Of a stretch of DNA of 64,000 bases, positions 35,609-46,685 are shown piece after piece (position 1 is the first letter of the stretch; each line of letters begins with the position of its first letter). The DNA is from Ptiloglossa arizonensis. Its lineage: Eukaryota; Arthropoda; Insecta; Hymenoptera; Colletidae. The DNA lies in contig NC_135059.1 in NCBI RefSeq assembly GCF_051014685.1, positions 4,278,001 to 4,342,000 of the forward strand, given 5' to 3'. Under the pieces are notes generated by a model. That model did not search any database. It saw nothing but the letters and a program-made list of their open reading frames with translations, and had not been told where the DNA came from. The position numbers were made by a program, and so were the translations under genes.

Positions 35609-37495
35609 TTAACCCTTTTCGGACGACTTTTTCGGCCAGGTCAGGTAACAGGACGAGGCGATTTTTGCAAATATGTTGAGTGTCTTACATGGTACAATAA
35701 AATGAGCTTACATATAAATCATTTTACAAAAACGTTATATTTCGATAGTTTATCTATATTTACATCTTTAAGGATATAACTTTACAAAAATTATGATCTG
35801 TAGTTTCGTTTCGTATGATAATTTATAAAACATTGACCAAGATGCATAGGCTTGACTAGATAGACATGTATCACAATAATAGGTTGTCTCGTGTCTTCCA
35901 CATGGTTTGTTTCGACTAAAACAAACTTTATAATCCTTCTTTGTGCCAGTAAGAATTACACGAGGCTTTCCATTTAGACGAATTTCGTCAATGTTCGAGG
36001 TCGATCTTGAAGCTCCATCTCGTGGTTGTCGAAAATCTTCTCTCCATTTGTCTACCGAAATTTTGTGAAAGTACAAATGTATAAGTGGCTGTTCATTTCT
36101 CTGTCTTTTTACTTGTTTGTAAAGAATATACGAATTAATTAAATAAATTTCCAATTCTCAAAAAAATAATTTATACCACTACTTCAAGGACTTCCTCGTA
36201 AAGCAGTACGTCGAACAATAATGATCTGCCAGATCAACGCCGCCCATAAATTTGGTATAATTTATGACAGCATTGGTTTTTCTAACCACAGTTTGGACAC
36301 TATGTCGAACGTTATTATTCCCTTCAACGGTACTCAATTTTTTTCTATTAGTTAGTATTGTCCCAGTCAAATGACACTTCAGTTTATGTAATTCATTAAT
36401 TAAAATATAACTAGTATAATATTGATCAGTAAACATGTAGTACCCCTGCGCATCTGGAATTTTACTCAGTATCATTGTATATAAAAGTGTAAGGGGATTC
36501 TTGTCGTTAATGGAAGGTCCAGTCTTATCAATGTTTCTGTTGTAAGGCTGCCATAGTAAGATAAAATTCCAGAAATATAACCTGTATTGGAATTTGTCAG
36601 TGTATAAATTTGAATGTCCCATTTAGTTGGTTTCTGTGGGTTATATGTAATAAATGAAATTCATCCTTTGAATTTTACGACAGATTCATTGACACAAATT
36701 TCTTCATTCAGTGTAAAATAATTCAGAAGTCTTGAGTTTATATAATTAAGGTAACCAGTTATGAGCTGTAAACGTGTGTAGTGTTGCTACCTTGTACAGA
36801 TACTATTTATATGTGTAACATACAAAAAATTTGGGCAAATCAATCTCTTGAAAAGGTGTTAGAAAAAAATTTAATGTGGCTTATTGAATCTGTTGACTAA
36901 TATTCTTTCATATTGGCCAGTGTTTCAACATCTTGAAAAAATACAAAAGTTCTTTCACATTGAAGGATACCTGTGGCCCTGCAGATCTTTCGCCCGGTGT
37001 GAATTTTACTCTAAATGGTATTTCCCTGGACTCTTCACAAGCTGTCCATTTTGATTTATCAGAGGTTTATTGGGCATCACTATATCACTTTTGTCGTTTC
37101 TTTCACTTTCTATTCCACTAATTTCTTTATGAATACGTTGGATTTTGTCTTGGACCGTATTAAAACAAAATTCATCTTCCCTAGAGCTGAGTTCACTTTC
37201 TTCTGATGCTTTCACCATGATCGCCAAGTCTCAACTAATGTCGGAGCCATTGTCAGAGCCACTGTCTTAGAAGAATCTTTCATTAATTTTATCTTATCTC
37301 TGTTATGATGTGGCATTTCACACTTTGTATGAAAGAACACTAACAGCTAAGGAAGCTTTCCAAGAATCAATAGTGCGTTTGTATCGAGGTAATGAAATCT
37401 AACATAAATACCGACTTCGCCTCTCACTCGCCATTCATCCTGCGGCGCGAAATGCCGTGGCGATCGAGAGTCGCCTCTCGTCCGCTAAGGGTTAA
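35609..37495 (-). mobile_element. piggyBac-like transposon inserted in the mariner
   Basis: A 1.9-kb element is bounded by TTAA at both ends, with inverted ends ttaacccttttcggacga and (reverse complement of the right end) ttaacccttagcggacga. This is typical of piggyBac target choice and termini. On the minus strand it holds remnants of a piggyBac transposase, described as a separate pseudogene. Outside the TTAA sites the sequence returns to mariner, so this insertion is younger than the mariner. Confidence 0.9.
35768..37227 (-). pseudogene. piggyBac-family DDE transposase remnant
   Basis: Three broken minus-strand blocks make up this remnant. 37006-37227 encodes an acidic N-terminal part (ASEESELSSREDEFCFN). 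36179-36622 covers the catalytic core, with YYMFTDQYYTSYILINELHK, where the Asp of FTD corresponds to a catalytic aspartate, and NYTKFMGGVDLADHYCSTY, which carries another conserved Asp. 35768-36154 includes the Cys/His-rich C-terminal finger (PCGRHETTYYCDTCL). Stops and frameshifts separate the blocks, and the segment at about 36640-37000 is badly eroded, so no active enzyme is expected. The order and spacing fit a full-length ancestor that filled the 1.9-kb element. Confidence 0.88.
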
Positions 37496-37862
37496 AAGTT
37501 GAAAATGAATAACCCCGATTGATATTTATACACGTACAATATAAAACCTTTCGAGGATGGAGTTTGGAGCACGGCAAAGAATGCTTGCGTTTTATATTGT
37601 ACTTTATAAAATCCATTTTTCGCCACTGGTAATAATCCGATCAAGAAATGAACAATCGCTTTACCGATGTTGCAGTAAATACAAATATTTATTTATTGGG
37701 TACGGTTTGACTCCGAGTTCATGCGGTGCTCATCTTCCAAGTTCCAATATTTTTTCCAATTATTGCAAATGTCAATGTACTCGTGCTGTACCACTGCCAC
37801 TTACCAATCTTTTTGCTATTTTTTCAGTAGTTTTAGACGAGGTTCTACTTCAATTAAAGCCT

Positions 37863-38312
37863 TTAACCCCTTGTCATATTATTACGAGTCTGACTCATGA
37901 TGAGAATTTTGAGCCAAACATCTAATTTCATGTCAAACGAGGATATCACGAGTCTGACTTGTAATCGATATTTTAAACCAAACATAAGTATCACGAGTCG
38001 AACTCGTGATCTCAATCTCGGGCCAAGTATGAATGTCTCAAATGGGGTCTTTTGTACCAATGTAGGCTATGTGTTATCTAGGAGACATTTTCGTGGTACA
38101 GATAACGGCTAGAAGCTAAACAAACATAGGCATTCGGAGAGACCAAGAAAGCTTCAGTTGTTCTTTAGTTCTTGTCCTTCCATTGCACGAGTTACAAGAT
38201 ATGTTTCAAGTTCCAACACTCTGTCTTCGCCGTTTCGGCTCCTTTCCCAACCATTCGGACGCATGTTTGGGCCCGAATTCTTCCTGCGTTAAATGGTATG
38301 GCAAGGGGTTAA
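37863..38312. mobile_element. 450-bp piggyBac-like non-autonomous element with internal palindromes
   Basis: TTAA occurs at both ends, and the inverted ends are ttaaccccttgtcata and ttaaccccttgccata. It encodes nothing recognisable. Mariner transposase sequence flanks it on both sides, so it inserted into the mariner. Its left third contains three imperfect tandem units, each opening with a palindrome of the type acgagtctgactcgtgat (near 37889, 37950 and 37994). The ends differ from those of the 1.9-kb piggyBac copy, so it belongs to another subfamily. Confidence 0.85.
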
Positions 38313-38651
38313 TGTCTCAGCATCGAACATTATTGGTCGACCGGACCTTGGTTCATCGGAAAGGTGAAAACCACAATTTTGAAAACTACTTCTGATACTT
38401 TGTCAAATTTAAAACTCGTTTATCGTACACTCCAGAAATATTTTTAATAGTGTCTATAGTCGTACGGCTTTTTTAAAACTCGTGTAGCATATAATGCCGT
38501 AAATAGTTTTCACTCACATTCATTATAGACTGCCGAGAAAGTATTGTTTAAGAGACATAGGAAAAAGTTTGTATAAACACATCGCCGAGGTGCGATACGG
38601 ATGCTTATTTAAAATAATATAAGAGAGGATATTACTTATGGGACGTCCTAA

Positions 38652-38779
38652 TACATAGTTCACCCTATGGAAGGCCAACGCGTGAAGGAAGACGGTTGAT
38701 CCAGGACACAACAAATGAGAACAAGTATGATAAACAACGCCACAATGACATGTTACAGCGAGACCCGAGGTCTGCCTAA
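38652..38779 (+). pseudogene. Displaced C-terminal tail of PIG-S
   Basis: Directly after the mariner and its TA duplication, the PIG-S reading frame continues for 41 codons (HSSPYGRPTREGRRLIQD and onward) to a TAA at 38777. Excising the mariner with one TA restores the frame without a stop. The tail is highly charged and would be cytosolic, after the last membrane helix. It is now separated from the functional stop at 35157-35159 by the transposon and is probably part of a long 3' UTR or not transcribed. Confidence 0.7.
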
Positions 38780-39749
38780 TAAGATATTATTTTATATTTT
38801 ACTTGTATTCAACAGCGAAGCGGAAACGAGGAACACGACCGATGAATGTTTCGAAATTTTTCGAATCTTGATATCAATCTAACGTCGCAAGTCAATATTC
38901 GTGTCTCGTTACGTGTTCTTTTGCACACTCCGTGACAATGTCTATCCAACGAACAGCGAAACAAACGATACAAATAAAAACAATAATATTTTTTATTGTA
39001 CAAAGAAAATGATAGCGAAATTATTAAAAGAAAAAAAGGAAAAATGTATTGAGCCGGTCAGTGTTCTAACGATGAGGGTCGAATGACTTTAAGATATTAC
39101 ACATAACTACACTTCGTATTTTTTGTCGTGCATCGAAACGTACATGTACGTGTTCAGAATTATAATTTTTTTCAATTTTTCTTGTTCACGGATAACACAT
39201 TCATCCGTAAGATACCGCTACATAAGATGCTTGTTTGTCGCACAGGTACGCGTCTGTTCTGCCTGTACACATTCATACACGCAACGCACGTCCTTACCCA
39301 CGCACTCACGCATGCTCCCCTCGCATTCAACGCGACCAAACGTTTTCCACGCATTCCCATGCATGCTTCCTAACAAATTTCAAATTAATTATCATTAGAT
39401 CGTTAGAAACAACTAATAATCTATGTACAATACACGTGTATCAATCCTCAACCAGTTAAAAGGTTACAAAATTACCAAGTTGAATTGCTATAAAAAAAAT
39501 ATGTTCAACTATCGCGAGAAATTCCACTATAATTTGGAAAAGTCGACCGATCATGATTCGATAACAACCAGTACAAAGCCGTAGGTAATTATCGTAGGTG
39601 TCGCGTCCTATGCGTAACAGACTATTGTTTACGCGTTTCTTTGTCTTACAGATCTCGACTGGTAGTTGAACATTACTAAAAGTAAAAATAAATTAATCGG
39701 TGAATCGAAAAGCTTACTCGTATGAAAAAGAAATAGAAAAAGAATAATG
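38780..39749. other. Spacer between the PIG-S tail and raw
   Basis: This AT-rich region lies between the old PIG-S stop and the raw stop codon, with the two genes convergent. An AATAAA-containing run near 38974-38995 could be a polyadenylation region. Short ORFs on both strands show no similarity that I recognise. Confidence 0.5.
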
Positions 39750-42418
39750 TCAACGAAGACTTTGAACTAGCTGTATCGCGTGTTGTAGAGCATCTGCGAT
39801 ATTCTGAAAAACAGGTACACCTTCGCGCGTCGCGTAGTCCGACAGGTACATTCTTCCCCGGTTGTAGTCTTTTGTGGCTTGTTCGGTTAGCTAAATGAAA
39901 AAGTTATTTTCTATATACAGACCAGCAAACACAGTAAAAAAAAAGAAGATGAAAAAGGCAGAAGATGATAGAAGGAGAAGGAGACAGAGGAGGTAAACAT
40001 AGTATCGATAGTGATATATTACAAGAGTACAACTTATATATACGTACGTACAAATGTACTAGACACTTGCTCACCTTTTCGCCAGAAACTACGCAATCTT
40101 CGGGAAGCGTTTGAACGCACAGGACCAGTTTTGCGCGCAATCCAATCAGATGAGCTGCCAGTGCCATTAGGGTGATGCCACGAGAGTGCTGTGGCACGAT
40201 TAGCAATATTAACCGTGAATTTTTCATTCTCTGCAATTCTTGTGGCAACACCTTTACGTTGTACTCGTTCAGGCTTGATCGGTATAGGGATAAACCGATG
40301 GATCTAAAAAGAAAAACAACTTACACGTAGACTCAACGACACTGTTGCAATATCGAGAATCGAAAGAACGTTACATCTCGGATGCTCACTCGATGGAGGA
40401 TGCTGCGGTTGTTTCTAACCAAAACTGATCTTTGCCGATTACTCCAACGTACAAGTCCCTCTTCTCGGTTTCAGGCACGAAGGAATTGGTCCAATCTAAA
40501 AAGTTGAATAGTCGCACGAATCGTACATGACTGTTCTCGGGAACGTTTTCAAACTGATTGGGGCGTGTGCGTCTTGCGATGACCTGTTTGCTTTCACAGA
40601 TGTTAACGATACACGCTCGGATCATCGGAAATTGTTTAGAATAGAAAATACCTAAGAAACGGGTAAAAGGTTGCACGATAGCTCTGCGAAGAAATTTCGA
40701 AGCCTTCCTACATAATATACTCCAAACTGAAGGTATCTCACTTTCACAAGAAACGCCGTTGGTCTTCGTTCTCCAAGCTGATTCGGTAGCTAGGGCACAG
40801 AACTGTTCAAAATTTATCCGTAATTCCATTGGATCTCTCTTGGCTGGAAATGCATCGTCTATCAACGTCCTATACGTTTCTAAAAGCATACGCGAATACG
40901 AAGGATGGAAAATATGGGCAAATTTCCTTCGCCGCCTCGACCATATGGCGTCGTCAGTTTTATTATTAAGGAAATGTAAAAGTTTATTACCGGATTTATT
41001 TACGACATTTAGAAGATCCGAAAACGACAAGTTGCATTTGACATTCGATTGTAACGCTACCCAAGCCTACGAAACGAAGAAAGCGACACAAAGGTAAGTA
41101 ATATGTCGTTATCAACTTCGTCGTAAGTAACGCACTGTTTGACAGAAAAAAAAAAACTGACAATAAATAAACTCACTTCTCCTAAATTAACGCTTCCGCT
41201 GTCATTAATATCCATGGACTTGAAAATCTCCCTTAGTGTACTACAAAAGAGTAATTTAGAATTGGACATTGAGTACGACGCGACTCTCGCATAAGCGTGT
41301 ATACACGGATATCGAAAAAGTCTTACACCGCGTCCATTCCATTTTGACCGAGTGAAATTTTAATCGGTCTAATGCCATCTTCGGAATGCAGATCTTGCAC
41401 GTTAACCTCTTCGCGCAGAACCTACGACGCAACCATATTTGAACCAGCGTTGAAATCTGATACGCGGAAAAATAATTGCAATTACTTGCTTTTACTCTCC
41501 ATCTATTGATTACCTTGGACGTACAATTAAGAGCAATTGATACACTCTCGAATATCGGTATCCTCTGTCTCTCCATAAGGTACTGAAGTACCAACAGTCC
41601 ATTCATCAAGTCGTAATATTCCCTAAACAAAATGTTTAACATTTGTTAAGCATATATTATCAACAACGAAGGCACGATAGAAGACAAAAACAGGAAAACT
41701 TACTGAGAGGATACAGTCTCGCCAAGTATCGTTTGACCCTGACGATACGGATAAATAACTAGGATTAAAGATTCGCGACGTGTAGCTGCCAACTGAGCTG
41801 CTTCAATGATGCCTGCGCTGTTGCGCGTTTGGTTATCGATCACAAAGAGTAACACTTTCGCTGTCTGTTTTGCTTCATATTCTTGAGCTATCAGTTCAGG
41901 TCCCCACTGCGACACTTGCTGAAACGTACAATTACAATATCTGTTAATAGATCATAGACAAAACCAATGAAAATTAAGAAACACATACAGGATTGTAATA
42001 AGTAATTCCAAGGCTCTGAAGAGTCGGTATCGCTATTTCTGACCTCCATGTGGTTGGATTACAAGATCCACCCAGAAATACCTCATATGCCATTCTCTCT
42101 ATAAAGCATGCAATTACAAAGAAACATCATAAATGAGTAATATACAAATTAGTTCTTGTGAAATTGTTATACACGTTTATATAATAGTGGATACTCACTT
42201 GAACCACTTTTGCTGTTATTATCCTTTCCATCACAATGTAACGGACGAGAGGCGCTCATAGAAACGGCTGTTCTGTAATGACACACACACATACACTCAT
42301 TTGAAGAATATACTTTTCTGAATTGAAGCAGTATTATCACACTCAAACTATACGAATCAGTTTTTAACCGATTTGCAAGAGGATTCGATATATCCAGCTC
42401 ATTTATTTGCTGTTTCAT
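39750..42418 (-). CDS. raw: raw-like protein: nucleoside 2-deoxyribosyltransferase-like domain plus EF-hand loop
   Basis: Ten exons, 42354-42418, 42199-42272, 41989-42098, 41704-41918, 41514-41622, 41327-41421, 41177-41240, 40390-41066, 40075-40303 and 39750-39890, join to 592 residues. The first domain (about 50-190) starts MAYEVFLGGSCNPTTWRSEI and includes VSQWGPELIAQEYEAKQTAK, LFVIDNQTRNSAGIIEAAQL and LILVIYPYRQGQ. This is the nucleoside 2-deoxyribosyltransferase-like fold of Drosophila raw, which restrains JNK/AP-1 signalling in epithelial closure; the enzyme activity of raw is unproven. A canonical EF-hand loop, DINDSGSVNLGE, follows. The last part repeats a Rossmann-like segment (RLILLIVPQHSRGITLMALA), possibly a second related domain. 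The start ATG at 42418 has an in-frame stop just upstream. Fly raw has a longer N-terminus. Confidence 0.85.
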
Positions 42419-45400
42419 TACTTACTCCAAAATTTACAATCACAAAAATACAAGTTATGTTTATCTCTGTTGGAGTGTGCTAATAAAACCATTGTACCAA
42501 GAGTGAACTTAAAGCATTTAGTACTGTATTGTCAACATACTTCCAAATATCAAATCCTTTTGCAACAAGGAAAAGCACACTACGCTGCATCGTCGATAAA
42601 ATGTTTCTACTGCAATTAACTGTAACCAGACATTTGTTGCTTCGTGCCTAGAACATATGTATTTTCTTTTGTCACCAGGTTTAATAGTGTAGCAAACTTA
42701 ACATTTATAACAAAGGTATAAGTAACAACCATCGACTGATCCATAAGCCTTGAACTAATACTTATCAACATAGACAAGTACTTGCATTACCCTTTCTTGC
42801 ACAAATGTGCCAATTCAACGACGAACATGTAAAATTCTTGGAGCATTATATAGGTATCTAAACAGATGATCGAGCAATCCTCAGTAAATCGCTGCTCTTT
42901 GCACTTTTGCATCCAGATTGCAAGCAACAGCATTACGTACTATGTGTCTTTCACCTGAAATAACAGTATACATTTCTCATAAAAATTTGTTCATATGAAT
43001 GGCATACATGATACTTGTAATATAATTATGCTTACACAGATTTTGTCGATACTTATCGACATATGCCTTTATCGATGTGTGATAAGACCTCATTGTTTAA
43101 AGAGTTAGATGCAACAGAAGGGGCTTATGTCCATCCAATATATCTACCCTTTAATCGTCCAACAGAGGAGAATTTCGAATTTTCCTGTTTTAAAAAAAAA
43201 ATACTTTATAAACACTGTATGAGTATAGATTATATTCTATTATATCGCACATTATTAGTACTGTTGTCAGTGTCGTTGCCAAGTTAAATCTCGAGGGAAA
43301 GAAGGGTTTCGAAAAATGGTAAAAACAAGAAAACAGACGAATATGATTTGCCATAAATACTAAAAAGTTAAAAAATCACGAGGAATCATGACGCACACAT
43401 AAGGTTCATATTAAAAAAAGCCTAATACGTAGTATTACTATTGTCAGGTACACACGTTAGAGCGCACTATTTAATTACCTATTGCAACTACTCAATGCTA
43501 CCCACTGAAAACGAGCATATAAGATCGAGGGACGATGGAGAGCCTGTCAGACACACTAACCTTGACGATAGTTCGGTGCTGCATGCCCACGCATGAAAAA
43601 CATATGTGGTAAACTTCGAGGAGAAAACCATCGATTCTGACTGCATCTGACGTGCATTCATCTACGAGTTTCAAGCGTGAATAAAAACCGCGTCAACCAA
43701 ACGTAAATCCTTTGGAAAAATTAACGATGAGGGCTCCGCTTGTGCACTCCTGCTATTGCTCATACTTATTTATACACCGTTATATTTAAAATGTAAGAAC
43801 GCGTCGTCGAAGAACCACTGCTAGGTGTGGATCACAAATAAGTTACATATTCGTGAAAACTCTCCCCAACACTAGTGACATCGCGCGCGATCTTATCCGC
43901 GCGAAAAGTACCCCCTCGTTCGAAAGCGTAACGCACTCGATCCGCATCGAGCTGTTCCGTCGAAATCAGTAACCGTCGATGAAATCACAAATCAGCGCTT
44001 TACCACCGTTGAACGTCGCGCTTCGCATCGTTCTCCTTGTTGATCTCTTTCACGCTCTTCCTTTTCTCTCTCGCACCCCTCCCCTTCCTACCCGTCTTGT
44101 CTATCCCTTTCAGTTATCCATTCTCCTCCCGTTGTCGACACAATACCCTTTCTCCTTTTCTTTCTTTATCGTAAATTTTTTGTTGATTCTCCAGACATTT
44201 AATTCTTATTCTACACATCGATCACAAGCCATCGCGTTTGGAATTACAAACTGAAGTTTAGACAGGACAACAATAATTTCGTTTAGATGAAAAATGACAT
44301 GCCCAACACGTTTCGCGCAGACGCAACGTTGATTCGCGTGTTTTTCGCCTCTCTTGCCTCTAACACTTCCCGCCACTCGTCCACAACTCCACACGCGTCT
44401 CTCTGTAGACTACCTTAGATCGCGCGCACCGACTCAAGACCAGACTCGAGAATGACGTAAACCTCTAACAATGAAGCGTGATGTCACACACATTGAAGTT
44501 CGTAGAGGTTTGCTCTCACCGTCGCCATCGTCATCGCCATCACCACCATCACCATCCGCTCAGGGATTTTCGATTCAGCGATAGTCTTCTTGTTTTGTGT
44601 AATGAATGTTGTCCTACACTCCATATACTGTTGGGATCATGCTCTCTATGTGAATTTCTTTTCCCGCGTTTTGTTATACATAACAGTCGAATTACGACAC
44701 AACGGCAAGATAACCGCTGTAGGCAGAGACGAATTTTTTTCAAAGGCGCTACCAAATGCGAACATGAGAGAACCATAAGGACTGGACTGACGTCACTTTG
44801 GTCTATACTATCCGAATACATTCCATCTTGCATTATGTTCGATATTCTTCCATTCTTTTCAATAACCTATCATTCTTCTGAACATCATTCCTTCGATTTT
44901 TTCGTTTATACTTTTCAACATCTGCTCACCGTCTGTTCATAGTCATTTACTCTTAAGTAAAAGGAAACTGAATTTTCGTGTCTTTTCGAATTTATAACTT
45001 CGATCACCGAAAAAATTATAATTAATTACAAAACCTGTATGAAATTTTTGATTATATCTATATCTATAGTTTCAAAAATAGAACATAAAAAAAATGTAGC
45101 ATAAAGTAATTTAGCATTGCACGAAAGATGATTGAAAATTAATTGAAATAGTAAATAACATGTTGCGAATAATCCTTTATATGTAAACAATTGAATACAT
45201 TACAAATTGTGTGGAAGTCGTGTTATAAAATACATTTAAAATCGAGTCGCTCAATTTGACATTAGATTTCGACAACAGGTGGCAGTGATGTACTATGTCT
45301 CTGATAGACATCGTATCTGCAGTCGATTAAAAGTGCAATTTGTTCATACGACAAAGTCAGTACTTCGACCGATAGGCTTTGCCATTACACTGTTTCTAAG

Positions 45401-45714
45401 AAATAAAACAAAAAAGCAAACAAATATTTTAGTCACATATTCTCTTGTTTATTTTGGCCTTTTCCAATGTGAAAGTTTTGTGCAGAATTATTTGCGACAA
45501 AGAACAATTGAATACATGAAAATGCCCCTCTAATTTCAAAGACCGTAATAGCTTATACTGAGTTTTCAATCTATAGTTGCATGAACCGTGATAAATATTA
45601 GCTTGTGGTGTCGTAAATGTTTGGCGGTGTCGTGTCCGTTGCATGTGTACTGTGCATTTTCCGGCATAGCGTGATAAGGAGAAGACAGTAGAATGATCTA
45701 GACGCTTTACAAAG
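42419..45714. other. Intergenic region between raw and Hikeshi
   Basis: About 3.3 kb between divergent genes. A CpG-rich island-like segment at about 43560-44460 (with gcgcgc and cgcgcg words) is the best candidate for the raw promoter or an untranslated first exon. A CAT/CAC-rich repeat (about 44519-44560) lies just inside. Short ORFs at 42407-42619 and 43063-43287 have no recognisable relatives. The rest is AT-rich. Confidence 0.5.
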
Positions 45715-46685
45715 ATGCTTGGTATAATTGTATCTGGTCGACTCGTGAGTGTTAATCTGTTTTTTAACATAAACACCGATGTTGTCTTTAATATATGTTG
45801 CCAAATTGACAGTTTTATACAAATAAACTATTTAACTTGAATATATCAATACACATGTGTAGAATTTGTTTTATTCTTTTCTCGTAATTTTTCATTCTTT
45901 AGTCCTTATGTCATTCGTTTTGTGTTTTTTTGTTGGTAACTTTTAATAATGCTTTTGATTTATCCTATTTCACTGATCTTTTAACGAACAAATCTAACTT
46001 CTTTATAGCATGAAAACAGTGTATTTCACCTTTTCTATTTTCTGTAGGTACAAACAGATTTTCAACGAATAGGAGAAAACCAATTTTTGATAACAGTACC
46101 TGATGCGGATAACATAAATCATATTGTGGTATTCCTTACAGGTATCATACCATTTCCTGATGGAACAGGTGGTGCAGGTATATATTGTATTATTATACGA
46201 TTATGTAAATATAAGTGAGATTACATAATATTAATTGAAATCCAATTTCTTTAGTGTATTTCAGTTGGCCGGATCCAACTGCTCCACCAAACTGGCAATT
46301 TTTGGGATATATTTCGAATTGTAAACCATCGGCCATATTTAAGATATCAACGTTGAAGAGAAACCATGAATTTGTAAACAGTAACTTAGGAATTTTTGGA
46401 GTGGCAAAGATTTCACACGTAGCACAAATAGGGATTTCAATTGAACCTGTTGGAATCATAGAACAGCAAGCAGTTACAGTGTCTCAAGCCGCATCAAACT
46501 CTTTTTTAGAATTTGTTCAAAAGATGATCACCAGCTTTTTGAATTATGTATCAAGTTTCTCTGTAACTCAGGCACAAATGACAGCAAATCCAACCGAAAA
46601 TTTTGTACCACTGTCCACTATTCAAGGATGGTATGAAACTTTTGAGAGAAGGTTACAGCAAAATCCAAATTTCTGGAAAGCATGA
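45715..46685 (+). CDS. Hikeshi, Hsp70 nuclear import carrier
   Basis: Three exons, 45715-45744, 46048-46177 and 46255-46685, join to 196 residues, against 197 in human Hikeshi (C11orf73/OPI10 family). Hikeshi binds ATP-loaded Hsp70 and FG-nucleoporins and carries Hsp70 into the nucleus on heat stress. The match runs end to end: MLGIIVSGRLVQTDFQ, PDADNINHIVVFLTGIIPFP, YFSWPDPTAPPNWQFLGYIS, CKPSAIFKIS, AQIGISIEP, and the C-terminus WYETFERRLQQNPNFWK. The first coding exon has only ten codons. An AT-rich 2.3-kb spacer follows. Confidence 0.96.

Larger units (their letters stand above)
35130..38651 (-). mobile_element. Mariner-family transposon, decayed and split by two insertions
   Basis: The left end ttaagtcatcccataagtaa and the right end (reverse complement ttaggacgtcccataagtaa) are inverted repeats sharing a 15-bp identical core, tcccataagtaatat. 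A TA flanks each end (35128-35129 and 38652-38653). Removing the two TTAA-flanked insertions leaves about 1.2 kb, a normal mariner size. On the minus strand, broken frames give mariner transposase landmarks in order: DEPRSGRPIMFD (near 38340), LDRIITSGEKW (near 37620), VHYDNARPH (near 35495) and ELVPHPPYSSDLAPSDYHLF (near 35400). Frameshifts and stops make it inactive. The first catalytic Asp region, normally TGDEKW, reads TSGEKW. It is inserted in the last exon of PIG-S. Confidence 0.9.

Noticed and set aside
42407..42619. 70-codon plus-strand ORF opposite raw exon 1
   Set aside because: It overlaps the raw start on the other strand, has no known motif and no continuation in neighbouring exons.
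43063..43287. 74-codon ORF with a protein-like segment (DATEGAYVHPIYLPFNRP)
   Set aside because: It is short, isolated in AT-rich sequence, and has no partner exon or recognised family.
44478..44942. 154-codon ORF with a His-rich run
   Set aside because: The His/Arg run comes from a CAT/CAC repeat. The rest resembles no protein, and no splice context supports it.
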